A DNA stretch of 64,000 nucleotides from Mesorhizobium sp. WSM3862 (lineage in GTDB: Bacteria; Pseudomonadota; Alphaproteobacteria; Rhizobiales; Rhizobiaceae), in the NCBI RefSeq assembly GCF_002294985.1, contig NZ_NSGE01000006.1, forward strand, positions 186,001-250,000, in the 5' to 3' direction. The notes beneath the pieces are model-generated. The model made no database searches, was not told the origin of the DNA, and worked only from the letters and a program-made list of their open reading frames with translations. Positions 1 to 7,653 of this stretch are shown here, piece after piece. Positions within the stretch are counted from its first letter, which is position 1, and every line of letters starts with the position of its first letter. Both the position numbers and the translations under genes were made by a program.

Positions 1-30
1 GCGCCGCGTACCCGAGAAGGTGCGCGGCGC
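1..30. repeat. Inverted repeat downstream of ppk2
   Basis: Positions 1-8 (GCGCCGCG) are the exact reverse complement of 23-30 (CGCGGCGC), so the edge of the window can fold into an 8-bp GC stem with a 14-nt loop. It lies 36 bases beyond the ppk2 stop codon. No T-run follows on either strand, so it may be a 3' stabilising hairpin or part of a larger element cut by the window edge. No gene is seen in 1-66. Confidence 0.4.
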
Positions 31-66
31 TGTAATGTTGGCCGCCGGCCGCGGGCACGGTGCAAG

Positions 67-972
67 CTATTTCTCCAGGAACGACGGGCCTTCGCCGATG
101 ATCTTCTTGTCGGGCTTGCCGACGGCGTCGAGGTCGCGGCCATCATAGGGTAAGGACAGAAGGATACGCTGGATCACCGCAAGCCGCGCACGGCGCTTGT
201 CGTTGGCGCGCACGATGATCCAGGGCGCGAACTCCTTGTGAGTGCGCTCGAACATCAGGTCGCGCGCCTTGGTGTAGTCGTCCCATTTGCTGATGCCGGC
301 GATGTCGATCGGCGAGAATTTCCAGTTCTTCAATGGCGACCAGCGGCGGTCATGGAACCGTTCGAGCTGCGTCTCGCGACCGATGTTCAGCCAGAATTTG
401 AAGAAGTGGATACCCTCGTTGCAGATCATGCGCTCGAAATGCGGCGTCTCGTCGAGGAATGTCGCGTGCTGGTCCGGGGTGCAGAATCCCATGACCGGCT
501 CGACGCCGGCGCGGTTATACCAGGAGCGGTCGAAGGTGACGAACTCGCCGGAGGTCGGGAAATGGTCGACATAACGCTGATAGTACCATTGGCCATGCTC
601 CGTCGGCGTCGGCTTGGTCAGCGCCACGTTGCGCGCCGTGCGCGGGTTCATGTACTGCCGCAGGACGAAGATCGTGCCGCCCTTGCCGGCCGCGTCGCGC
701 CCCTCGAACAGCGCCAACACCCGTTTGCCGGTCGCCTGCAGCCACGCCTGCGCCTTGACCAGCTCGATCTGCAGCCGCTCGAGTTCCTCGTCGTACTCTT
801 CACCCTTCATCTCCTTGTCGTAGGGATAGCCGCCGGCGGTCAGCTTGTTGTCCTCGATCCAGTCCGGCAGCACCGGGTTGTCGATGTCGAACTCGCGTTC
901 CTTACCGCCTATCCTCATCTTGATCGGTCCTGCGGCAGGCGCCGCGTCGGCATTTCCCTCGGCTTTTTTCAT
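67..972 (-). CDS. ppk2: Polyphosphate kinase 2 (PPK2)
   Basis: Cytoplasmic polyphosphate:nucleotide phosphotransferase, which makes NTP from NDP and polyphosphate. The 301-residue protein has the PPK2 P-loop GRDAAGKGGT (residues 91-100), the lid segment with PTPTEHGQWYY (121-131) and the Walker B stretch FDRSWYNRAGVE (147-158). The motifs fit single-domain PPK2 and the length is normal. The frame is open further upstream to 1332, but that part is low-complexity, overlaps phoR and crosses a palindromic repeat. The ATG at 972, preceded by an AAAGG ribosome-binding sequence, gives the family N-terminus. It is divergent from phoR, so polyphosphate metabolism sits beside phosphate signalling, as in related rhizobia. 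Confidence 0.93.
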   Translation of the reverse strand: MKKAEGNADAAPAAGPIKMRIGGKEREFDIDNPVLPDWIEDNKLTAGGYPYDKEMKGEEYDEELERLQIELVKAQAWLQATGKRVLALFEGRDAAGKGGTIFVLRQYMNPRTARNVALTKPTPTEHGQWYYQRYVDHFPTSGEFVTFDRSWYNRAGVEPVMGFCTPDQHATFLDETPHFERMICNEGIHFFKFWLNIGRETQLERFHDRRWSPLKNWKFSPIDIAGISKWDDYTKARDLMFERTHKEFAPWIIVRANDKRRARLAVIQRILLSLPYDGRDLDAVGKPDKKIIGEGPSFLEK

Positions 973-1014
973 CGGGACGAACCTTTTCAGCTTGCGGACT
1001 CGTGCTATGGGAGC

Positions 1015-1115
1015 CTCTGAGGCGTTGCGTCCGTCTGGACGCGCGGTAGCACTTTGATTTTGCGCATGAACGTTCGAGAAAATCGATTCCGATTTTCGGG
1101 GGTCATGCGCAGGTC
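1015..1115. repeat. Palindromic intergenic element between ppk2 and phoR
   Basis: Nested inverted repeats fill the divergent ppk2/phoR spacer. GCGTCC (1027-1032) pairs with GGACGC (1037-1042). An outer stem TGCGCATGA (1061-1069)/TCATGCGCA (1103-1111) encloses an inner stem AAAATCG (1079-1085)/CGATTTT (1090-1096). From memory, this arrangement resembles a dispersed palindrome common in Mesorhizobium genomes; that family assignment is recall, not a search result. It lies where the promoters of both genes must be, so it may influence transcription of either one. Confidence 0.7.
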
Positions 1116-1157
1116 CAGTCGGCTGACCTTTCACCGACGGGAGATACGAGGCAGCGC

Positions 1158-2423
1158 ATGGTCGATAAGGGCGCAGACCAGAAAGGCGCAACGCAGGCAG
1201 CCATAGCCCGGCTGCGGCGCAGCCGCTGGTTGCTGGCCGCGGCCCTGGTCGCGGTCCTCGGCGTCTATGGTTTCGGCGGCCTTTCCATCTTTGTGCCTCT
1301 GCTGGCCGTGGCGTTGCTGGTCGCGGCCGCAATGCTGCCGACCGCCGCCGAGCGCCAGTCAGCCGGCGGGACTGCCGCCATCGAAGTCGGCGGGCTGCAG
1401 CGGCTGTCCGGCGAATATCTGGCCGCCGCCGTTGCCGATCCGCTGATCATCTTCGACCGGACCGCCACTATCGTCCACGCCAACGCGGCCGCCTTTGCCG
1501 CCTTCGGTGGGCTGGCCCCCGGCATGTCGCTATTGCTCAAATTCCGCGCGCCGGAAATGCAGGCTTTGCTTGACGGGATCGTCTCGGGAACTATGGCGTC
1601 CGATGTCGTCGACTACACGGAAAAGCTGCCGGTCGAGCGCACATACCGGGTGAGCGCGTCCTCGGTCGGCCATGGCACCGATCTTTACGTGCTGGTGTTC
1701 AAGGATCAGAGCGAGGCGCGCCGCATCGACCGCATGCGCGCCGACTTCATCGCCAATGCCAGCCATGAGCTGCGCACCCCGCTCGCCTCGATCGCCGGCT
1801 TCATCGAGACGTTGCGCGGGCCTGCCCGCAACGACGCGGCGGCGCGCGACCAGTTCCTGCAGATCATGCAGAACCAGACGGGCCGCATGGCGCGCCTGAT
1901 CGACGACCTGTTGTCGCTGTCGCGGCTGGAGATGAAGCCCTATCTGCAGCCGGGAACCGAAGTCGACCTTCGACAGACCATCGACAGCGTTATCGACTCG
2001 CTCGCGCCGCTGGCCAACGAGAACGGCATCGCCATCGAGCGCGACTTCATCGATGGGCCGATTTCCGTGCCAGGCGACCGCGACGAGCTCTTCCAGGTTT
2101 TCGAGAACCTGCTGGAGAATGCCTGCAAATACGGCCAGTCGGGCGGACGCGTCACCGTATCGATCGCACACGCCGAGGACGGCCAGGACCCAGGCGTCGA
2201 CGTGACTATAAGGGACTATGGTCCAGGCATTGCCGAGGAACACATTCCCCGCATCACGGAGCGCTTCTATCGCGTCGACGTGGAAAACAGCCGGACCCAG
2301 AAAGGCACCGGCCTTGGCCTTTCGATCGTCAAGCATATATTGACACGTCATAACGCAAGGCTGTCGATCAAGTCGGAAGTCGGCAAGGGCGCGGCGTTCA
2401 CGGTTCATTTGCCGGCTCAATGA
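1158..2423 (+). CDS. phoR: Phosphate-regulon sensor histidine kinase PhoR
   Basis: Inner-membrane histidine kinase of 421 residues. Two adjacent hydrophobic segments lie at about residues 24-62. A PAS-like domain follows (about 85-190). The HisKA H-box NASHELRTP has its phospho-acceptor at His203. The HATPase domain shows NLLENACKYG, DYGPGIAEEHI and GTGLGLSIVKHI. Domain order and length match PhoR of rhizobia. The ATG at 1158 follows a GAGG sequence. phoU lies 108 bases downstream, but the pstSCAB genes and the partner regulator phoB that normally accompany phoR are not in the cluster. The name rests on architecture plus the phoU and ppk2 neighbours; another PAS-HK role is possible. Confidence 0.88.
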   Translation: MVDKGADQKGATQAAIARLRRSRWLLAAALVAVLGVYGFGGLSIFVPLLAVALLVAAAMLPTAAERQSAGGTAAIEVGGLQRLSGEYLAAAVADPLIIFDRTATIVHANAAAFAAFGGLAPGMSLLLKFRAPEMQALLDGIVSGTMASDVVDYTEKLPVERTYRVSASSVGHGTDLYVLVFKDQSEARRIDRMRADFIANASHELRTPLASIAGFIETLRGPARNDAAARDQFLQIMQNQTGRMARLIDDLLSLSRLEMKPYLQPGTEVDLRQTIDSVIDSLAPLANENGIAIERDFIDGPISVPGDRDELFQVFENLLENACKYGQSGGRVTVSIAHAEDGQDPGVDVTIRDYGPGIAEEHIPRITERFYRVDVENSRTQKGTGLGLSIVKHILTRHNARLSIKSEVGKGAAFTVHLPAQ

Positions 2424-2531
2424 TCCTATATTGGTTGGCAACCGGCATTTTCTTTTTTCTGTCATCCGGCTCGCGTATCAGCGGCAGATTGAGGGAACGC
2501 ACCAGCCGGCAGAAACCGGGAAGGCATATCG

Positions 2532-3257
2532 ATGCAGTCCGTCCACATTGTCAGTGCCTATGACGAAGAACTGAAATTCCTGTCGAAGCGTATCGCCGCC
2601 ATGGGCGGGCATGCCGAGCGCATGGTCGAGCAGGCTGTCGCCGCCCTCGTGAACGCCGATCCGGGCTTGGCACAGAAAGTCATCCAGGACGATCTCGTCC
2701 TCGACGAGGGGCAGCGCGAGATCGACGACAAGGCGATCGTCATCATCGCCAGGCGTCAGCCGATGGCGACGGACCTGCGCGAGATCGTCGGCGCCATCCG
2801 CATCTCGGCCGACATCGAGCGCGTCGGCGATCTCGGCAAGAACGTCGCCAAGCGCGTCGCGGCGGTCATTGACGGCCGCCAGCCGAGCAGCCTCTTCCGC
2901 GGCTTGAAGGCGCTAGCCGATCTGGCGCTGACGCAGCTTAAGGAAGTGCTCGACGTCTATGCCTCGCGCTCGGTCGAGAAGATCGGCTTCGTGCGCGACC
3001 GCGACGACCAGATCGACGCCATGTACACTTCGCTGTTCCGCGAACTTCTGACCTATATGATGGAAGATCCGCGCAACATCACGCCCTGCACCCACTTGCT
3101 GTTCTGCGCCAAGAACATCGAGCGGATCGGCGACCACGCCACCAACATCGCCGAAACCATCTATTACATCGTCACCGGCGACCAGATGCCGGCCGAGCGG
3201 CCGAAGGGCGACAAGACCGACCAGGTGGTGTTGCCTGGCCCACTATCGGCCGGGTGA
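2532..3257 (+). CDS. phoU: Phosphate transport system regulator PhoU
   Basis: Cytoplasmic adaptor of 241 residues that connects the Pst phosphate transporter with PhoR and restrains phosphate uptake. It contains two PhoU helical repeats. Each carries an acidic metal-binding signature: ISADIERVGDLGKNVAKR in the first half and CAKNIERIGDHATNIAE in the second. The length is normal. The ATG at 2532 is preceded by GGGAAGG about 10 bases upstream. It follows phoR in the same direction, but no pst gene lies between or after them. A lone CTGTCAT (2459-2465), half of a Pho box, occurs upstream, but its second half is too degenerate to call. Confidence 0.95.
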   Translation: MQSVHIVSAYDEELKFLSKRIAAMGGHAERMVEQAVAALVNADPGLAQKVIQDDLVLDEGQREIDDKAIVIIARRQPMATDLREIVGAIRISADIERVGDLGKNVAKRVAAVIDGRQPSSLFRGLKALADLALTQLKEVLDVYASRSVEKIGFVRDRDDQIDAMYTSLFRELLTYMMEDPRNITPCTHLLFCAKNIERIGDHATNIAETIYYIVTGDQMPAERPKGDKTDQVVLPGPLSAG

Positions 3258-3377
3258 CGCGGTATCGGCGACCCAAGATCGGCCAAGTGAAGGGCGGCCA
3301 CTCGAACGGCTTTCTAATTTAGGCTAAGCTCCTCCAGGTGCAGCAATTTTGTCAGTCGCCGTCTCGGGAGGTTTGCG

Positions 3378-4388
3378 ATGGAGCAAGTTCGAAACCTGAT
3401 CCCGGCCCCGCAGCCGACCTCCGGCATTGTTGCGTCCAGCGTCTATTCCGCCGGCAAGCGCGTCGCTGACATTACGATCGAAGAGGCCGGCCTATGGGCG
3501 GCAAAGCCCGGGCACGTCGTCTGGATCGGCCTGCTCGAGCCGGACCGCAACCTGCTGCTTAGGGTGCAGGCGCAGTTCCACCTGCACGATCTGGCGATCG
3601 AAGACGCCGAACATCCGCATCAGCGGCCGAAAATCGAACAGTATGGCGATGCCTTGTTTATCGTCGCCCGCACAGCGCAACTGATCGATGGCCGCGTCAC
3701 CTTCGGCGAGACGCATCTCTTCGTCGGCACCGGCTATATCGTCAGCGTCAGGCATGGCCCGTCGACCTCCTACGCCGCGGTGCGCCAGCACTGGGAAAGC
3801 TGCCCGTCCTCGCTCGCCAAGGGCGAGGATTTCGTCCTCTATGCCATTCTCGACTTCATTGTCGACAACTACATGCCTGTGCTCGAGCAGATCGAGGACG
3901 AGGTCGAGCAGATCGAGGACAAGGTACTGCTGAAGCCGATGAGCGGTGGCGACATCGAGCGGCTCTACATGCTGCGCCGCGATCTGCTCAGGCTGCGCAA
4001 CGCGGCGCTGCCGCTGGTCGAGGTCTGCCGGCGGCTGACCAGCGCCGAGCTGCCGCAGATCCATGCGGCCATGCATCCGCTGTTCCGCGACGTCACCGAC
4101 CACATCCGCACCGTGCAGGAAAAGATCGACAGCCTGCGCGAGGTGCTCGCCTTCGCCTTCGAGGCAAGCCTTCTGGTCGGACAGAGCCAGGAAACGGCGA
4201 TCTCCAAGAAGCTGGCCTCATGGGCGGCCATCCTGGCGGTGCCGACGGCCTTCGCCGGCATTTACGGCATGAATTTCGACGACATGCCTGAACTGAAGAT
4301 GGAATACGGCTACCCGACCGTGCTGGCCGCCATCGCGCTGATCTGCGCGTTTCTGTATTGGCGGTTCAGGAAGAATGGATGGCTGTGA
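3378..4388 (+). CDS. corA: CorA family magnesium/divalent metal transporter
   Basis: Inner-membrane Mg2+ (Co2+/Ni2+) channel of the CorA family, 336 residues. A long cytosolic helical N-terminal region is followed by two C-terminal membrane segments (about 278-297 and 312-330). The selectivity motif GMN is at residues 297-299, as the family requires. A short internal duplication, EQIED-E/K-VEQIED-K, occurs in the helical stalk and is visible as near-identical 18-base units at about 3886-3925. The start follows a strong GGGAGG sequence. It is convergent with gcrA; an array of heptamer repeats starts on the base after its stop codon. Confidence 0.93.
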   Translation: MEQVRNLIPAPQPTSGIVASSVYSAGKRVADITIEEAGLWAAKPGHVVWIGLLEPDRNLLLRVQAQFHLHDLAIEDAEHPHQRPKIEQYGDALFIVARTAQLIDGRVTFGETHLFVGTGYIVSVRHGPSTSYAAVRQHWESCPSSLAKGEDFVLYAILDFIVDNYMPVLEQIEDEVEQIEDKVLLKPMSGGDIERLYMLRRDLLRLRNAALPLVEVCRRLTSAELPQIHAAMHPLFRDVTDHIRTVQEKIDSLREVLAFAFEASLLVGQSQETAISKKLASWAAILAVPTAFAGIYGMNFDDMPELKMEYGYPTVLAAIALICAFLYWRFRKNGWL

Positions 4389-4519
4389 AATAGCGAATAG
4401 CGAATAGGGAGTAGCCAATAGCGATAAAGAAGCTTGTGCCGGACTCGAATACCGATGTTATTCCTATTTCGTTCGCTATTCGCTATTCGCTATTCGCTAT
4501 TCGCTATTCGCTATTCGCT
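4389..4519. repeat. Heptamer repeat arrays forming a dyad between corA and gcrA
   Basis: The corA side (4389-4423) holds five units of AATAGCG, three of them exact. The gcrA side (4472-4519) holds six exact TTCGCTA units plus a partial seventh. The two arrays are reverse complements separated by about 48 bases, so the whole spacer can form a long hairpin or cruciform. The left array begins one base after the corA TGA, and the right array ends at the gcrA TAA (4519-4521). It probably works as a bidirectional 3' end structure, and repeat number is likely to vary between strains by slippage. Confidence 0.9.
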
Positions 4520-5037
4520 TAGCGGCTTCTGCGCCTTTCCGCCGCCGGCTGGAACGCCACCCTTGCATGGTATTTGCAGTACGGCCCGGTTTCGCCAGCG
4601 TCGTTGCCGCAGAAGCTGAAGTCTTTCGACAGCGGATCGCCGTTGGGCCATTTGCAGGTGCGCTCGGTCAGCTCGACGAGCTGCAGGTTGCGCGAGATTG
4701 GCACGACAACGTTCTCGACCGGGCGGATATAGTGGCGCGCCACCGGCTCCGCCTCGAACTGCACCTGCAGAGCGGTCGCGCCGATGGAGGCCGTCACATG
4801 ACGGGCTGCGCTGGCGGCACGAGCCACGGACTTCTGCATCGAGACGCCCTGCGTGGCCTTCTTCTGCCGTGCCGGCGCCGCGGTCGCGCGGCCGCGGCCC
4901 GACAGTTTCAGGCGATGCACCTTGCCGATGACGGCATTGCGGCTCACACCGCCGAGCTGCGCGGCGATCTGGCTGGCGCTGAGACCCTCCGACCACAATT
5001 TCCTGAGAAGTTCGACTCGCTCGTCAGTCCAGTTCAT
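4519..5037 (-). CDS. gcrA: Cell cycle regulator GcrA
   Basis: GcrA is an alphaproteobacterial cell-cycle transcription regulator that acts with sigma70 at CcrM-methylated promoters. The 172-residue protein begins with the characteristic helix-turn-helix (MNWTDERVELLRKLW, then SASQIAAQLGGVSRNAVIGK, residues 1-45). A basic, Ala-rich linker follows. The conserved C-terminal region includes LVELTERTCKWPNGDP and FCGN, and a Cys/His cluster PYCKYHARVAF. The ATG at 5037 follows a GGAG sequence. The position upstream of argD-argF-hslO-apaG agrees with the order I recall from Sinorhizobium. Confidence 0.96.
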   Translation of the reverse strand: MNWTDERVELLRKLWSEGLSASQIAAQLGGVSRNAVIGKVHRLKLSGRGRATAAPARQKKATQGVSMQKSVARAASAARHVTASIGATALQVQFEAEPVARHYIRPVENVVVPISRNLQLVELTERTCKWPNGDPLSKDFSFCGNDAGETGPYCKYHARVAFQPAAERRRSR

Positions 5038-5308
5038 GAGACCGCGCTCCTGCTGAGGCGTGCGGCGGTCAGAATCCTTTCCCGAGCCGGCTCTCGCCGG
5101 GCAAACGACACCACATGTACCGGGTGATTAGATCCGCCGCACGAAATCTAGTTATTTCTCGACTACAATTACCTTATGCGCTGACTCGGTGACAAGAGTC
5201 CCCAGGGCAACACCGATTCGGTTTTTACGGTTTTCCCCAACTTGCCCAACCGCTGATGGGCCGGCGTGGCGCTGGAGCCTTGCCGCGCGCTTCTGCGCGA
5301 CCTTTTCG

Positions 5309-5337
5309 TTGACTTCATGGCCGAAAAACATGATAAG
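5309..5337 (+). promoter_or_regulatory. Candidate sigma70 promoter for argD
   Basis: TTGACT (5309-5314) and GATAAG (5332-5337) are separated by 17 bases. The -35 box is a good alphaproteobacterial match and the -10 box is weak. Transcription would start near 5344, so the hairpin at 5346-5368 would form the extreme 5' end of the argD mRNA. This is inferred from spacing and consensus only. Confidence 0.35.
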
Positions 5338-5345
5338 CCGCAAAG

Positions 5346-5368
5346 GCCGCCGCATTGGCGGCTTTTTT
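5346..5368 (+). terminator. Terminator-like hairpin just upstream of argD
   Basis: GCCGCC (5346-5351) and GGCGGC (5357-5362) form a perfect 6-bp GC stem with loop GCATT, followed directly by six T (5363-5368). It sits 26 bases before the argD ATG. It could terminate an upstream small RNA, act as an attenuator for argD, or cap the 5' end of the argD transcript. The sequence alone cannot distinguish these. Confidence 0.6.
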
Positions 5369-5394
5369 GATTTCCGGTTCCGGAGACGCATATA

Positions 5395-6594
5395 ATGAGC
5401 GGTTCGGCGCTTTACGAGACTTTTGCTCGCGCACCCCTGGCCTTCGACCGCGGGGAGGGGACCTGGCTGGTCACCGACAAGGGCGAGCGATATCTCGACT
5501 TTGCCGGCGGCATCGCCGTGAACTCGCTGGGCCACAGCCATCCGCATCTGGTCGCGGCGCTCACCGGGCAGGCGGCCAAGCTGTGGCACGTCTCCAATCT
5601 CTACGAGATCCCGGAGCAGCGCCGGCTGGGCGAAAGGCTGGTCGATGCAACCTTCGCCGACAAGGTGTTCTTCACCAATTCGGGCGCCGAGGCTCTGGAA
5701 TGCGCCATCAAGTCGGCTAGGCGCTATCAGTTCGTCAAAGGCCATCCGGAGCGTTTCCGCATCATCACTTTCGAGGGTGCCTTCCACGGCCGCACGCTGG
5801 CGACGATCGCAGCCGGCGGTCAGTACAAATATCTCGAGGGTTTCGGTCCGAAGGTCGAGGGTTTCGACCAGGTCGCGTTCGACGATATCGACGCCGCCGA
5901 GAAGGCGATCACACCCGAAGCCGCGGCTATCCTGATCGAACCGGTGCAGGGCGAGGGCGGCATCCGCCCGGTGCCGACGCAGTCGTTGAAACGGCTTCGG
6001 CAGCTCTGTGACCGGCACGGCCTGCTTCTGATCTTCGACGAGGTCCAGTGCGGCATCGGGCGCACCGGCAAGCTGTTCGCGCATGAGTGGGCGGGCGTCA
6101 CGCCTGACCTGATGGCGATCGCCAAGGGCATCGGCGGCGGGTTTCCGATGGGTGCCTGCCTCGCAACCGACGAAGCGGCGGCCGGCATGACGGCCGGCGT
6201 GCACGGCACCACTTTTGGCGGCAATCCGCTGGCGATGGCGGTGGGCAATGCCGTGCTCGACGTCGTGCTGGCCGACGGCTTCCTCGAAGACGTTCAGCGC
6301 AAGGCATTGCTGCTGAAGCAGGGACTGGCGGCGGTCGCCGACGAATTTCCCGAGGTCATCGAAGGCACCCGGGGCACCGGCCTGATGCTTGGGCTGAAAT
6401 GCGCCATGCCCAACGCTAAGGTTAACATGGCGCTGCGCGACCAGCACTTGCTTGCGGTGCCGGCGGGCGACAACGTCATTCGGCTTTTGCCGCCGCTCAC
6501 CGTCACCGACGAGGAGATCGGCGAGGCGCTGAAGCGCATTCGGTCGGGCGCCAAGGGCCTGACCGACGCGATCGCGGCCGAAGCCGCGAAGTAG
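5395..6594 (+). CDS. argD: Acetylornithine aminotransferase
   Basis: PLP-dependent class III aminotransferase of arginine biosynthesis: N-acetyl-L-glutamate semialdehyde plus glutamate gives N-acetylornithine. The protein has 399 residues. It shows the family motifs FTNSGAEALECAIK, FHGRTLATIAA, LIFDEVQCGIGRTG and, with the PLP lysine at Lys244, AIAKGIGGGFPMGA. The ATG at 5395 is preceded by GGAG at 9 bases. It forms an operon with argF, which starts 15 bases after its stop codon. Confidence 0.97.
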   Translation: MSGSALYETFARAPLAFDRGEGTWLVTDKGERYLDFAGGIAVNSLGHSHPHLVAALTGQAAKLWHVSNLYEIPEQRRLGERLVDATFADKVFFTNSGAEALECAIKSARRYQFVKGHPERFRIITFEGAFHGRTLATIAAGGQYKYLEGFGPKVEGFDQVAFDDIDAAEKAITPEAAAILIEPVQGEGGIRPVPTQSLKRLRQLCDRHGLLLIFDEVQCGIGRTGKLFAHEWAGVTPDLMAIAKGIGGGFPMGACLATDEAAAGMTAGVHGTTFGGNPLAMAVGNAVLDVVLADGFLEDVQRKALLLKQGLAAVADEFPEVIEGTRGTGLMLGLKCAMPNAKVNMALRDQHLLAVPAGDNVIRLLPPLTVTDEEIGEALKRIRSGAKGLTDAIAAEAAK

Positions 6595-6609
6595 TTTTGG
6601 AATCTGCCG

Positions 6610-7521
6610 ATGAGCGTTCGTCACTTCACCGATCTGTCCGCCGTATCCGCAGGCGATCTGCGCATCATGCTGGACGACGCGATGGCGCGAAAGACCAGGC
6701 TCAAGGCCGGCGAGCGTTCGAAGCCGCTCGACGGCAAGGTGCTGGCGATGATCTTCGACAAGCCTTCGACGCGCACGCGCGTTTCCTTCGACGTCGGCAT
6801 GCGCCAGCTCGGCGGCGAGACCATCATGCTGACCGGCACCGAGATGCAGCTCGGCCGTTCAGAAACCATCGCCGACACCGCCAAGGTGCTGTCGCGCTAT
6901 GTCGATGCCATTATGATCCGCACCACCTCGCATGACCGGTTGCTGGAACTCACCGAAAACGCGACCGTGCCCGTGATCAATGGGCTGACCGACGATACCC
7001 ATCCCTGCCAGCTGATGGCCGACATCATGACCTACGAGGAGCATCGCGGTCCGGTGGCCGGCAAGACTTTTGCCTGGACAGGTGACGGCAACAATGTGTT
7101 GCACTCGCTTCTGGAAGCCTCGGCGCGGTTCCGCTTCAATCTCAATGTCGCCGTGCCGGAGGGCAGCGAGCCGTTCGAGAAATATGTCGACTGGGCGAAG
7201 GCCAATGGCGGCAAGGTGAGGTTTGCCGGCTCGGCCGAAGAGGCCGTCGACCAGGCCGATTGCGTCGTCACCGACAGCTGGGTGTCGATGGGCCAGGAGC
7301 ATCGCGCCCGCGGCCATAACGTCTTCCTGCCCTACCAGGTCAACGCCGCGCTGATGGCGAGGGCGAAGTCCGACGCGCTTTTCATGCACTGCCTGCCTGC
7401 GCATCGGGGCGAGGAGGTCACCGACGAGGTGATCGACGGACCGCATTCGGTGGTTTTCGACGAGGCCGAGAACCGGCTGCACGCCCAGAAGGCGGTGCTG
7501 GCCTGGTGCCTGGGCGCTTGA
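6610..7521 (+). CDS. argF: Ornithine carbamoyltransferase
   Basis: Converts ornithine and carbamoyl phosphate to citrulline in arginine biosynthesis. The 303-residue cytoplasmic enzyme carries the carbamoyl-phosphate motif KPSTRTRVSFDVG, the HPCQLMAD motif and the ornithine-side HCLPAHRGEEVTDEV. The length is typical. It lies 15 bases downstream of argD and is almost certainly co-transcribed with it. Confidence 0.97.
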   Translation: MSVRHFTDLSAVSAGDLRIMLDDAMARKTRLKAGERSKPLDGKVLAMIFDKPSTRTRVSFDVGMRQLGGETIMLTGTEMQLGRSETIADTAKVLSRYVDAIMIRTTSHDRLLELTENATVPVINGLTDDTHPCQLMADIMTYEEHRGPVAGKTFAWTGDGNNVLHSLLEASARFRFNLNVAVPEGSEPFEKYVDWAKANGGKVRFAGSAEEAVDQADCVVTDSWVSMGQEHRARGHNVFLPYQVNAALMARAKSDALFMHCLPAHRGEEVTDEVIDGPHSVVFDEAENRLHAQKAVLAWCLGA

Positions 7522-7653
7522 CCGGGGTCGACTTGATCCGCGCCAACTTGATCCGGGGATGTGTGATGCCTATTTGCGGGCCATCACTGAAATCGAACGC
7601 GCTTCGACCCATGCCGCCTGGAAAGCGGGATGGATGCGCCCCGGAGTTTTGTC

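Larger units (their letters stand above)
5038..5394. other. gcrA-argD intergenic region
   Basis: This is a 357-base divergent spacer with no convincing protein gene. It must hold the gcrA promoter (leftward) and the argD promoter (rightward). A candidate promoter and a terminator-like hairpin close to argD are listed separately. Short frames on both strands (for example 5152 to about 5330 on the minus strand, and a 17-codon frame at 5317-5370) have no recognisable similarity. Confidence 0.5.

Noticed and set aside
2459..2465. CTGTCAT as a Pho box before phoU
   Set aside because: Only one half-site matches; the second half (CTCGCGT) agrees at four of seven positions. No Pho box was claimed.
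4472..4519. Tandem TTCGCTA units as a possible CRISPR-like array
   Set aside because: The units are 7 bases long with no spacers between them. This is a simple-sequence repeat, and no cas genes are present.
5391..5396. TATAAT at the argD start as a -10 box
   Set aside because: It overlaps the start codon, and there is no -35 box at 16-18 bases upstream. It would give a leaderless start inside the gene.
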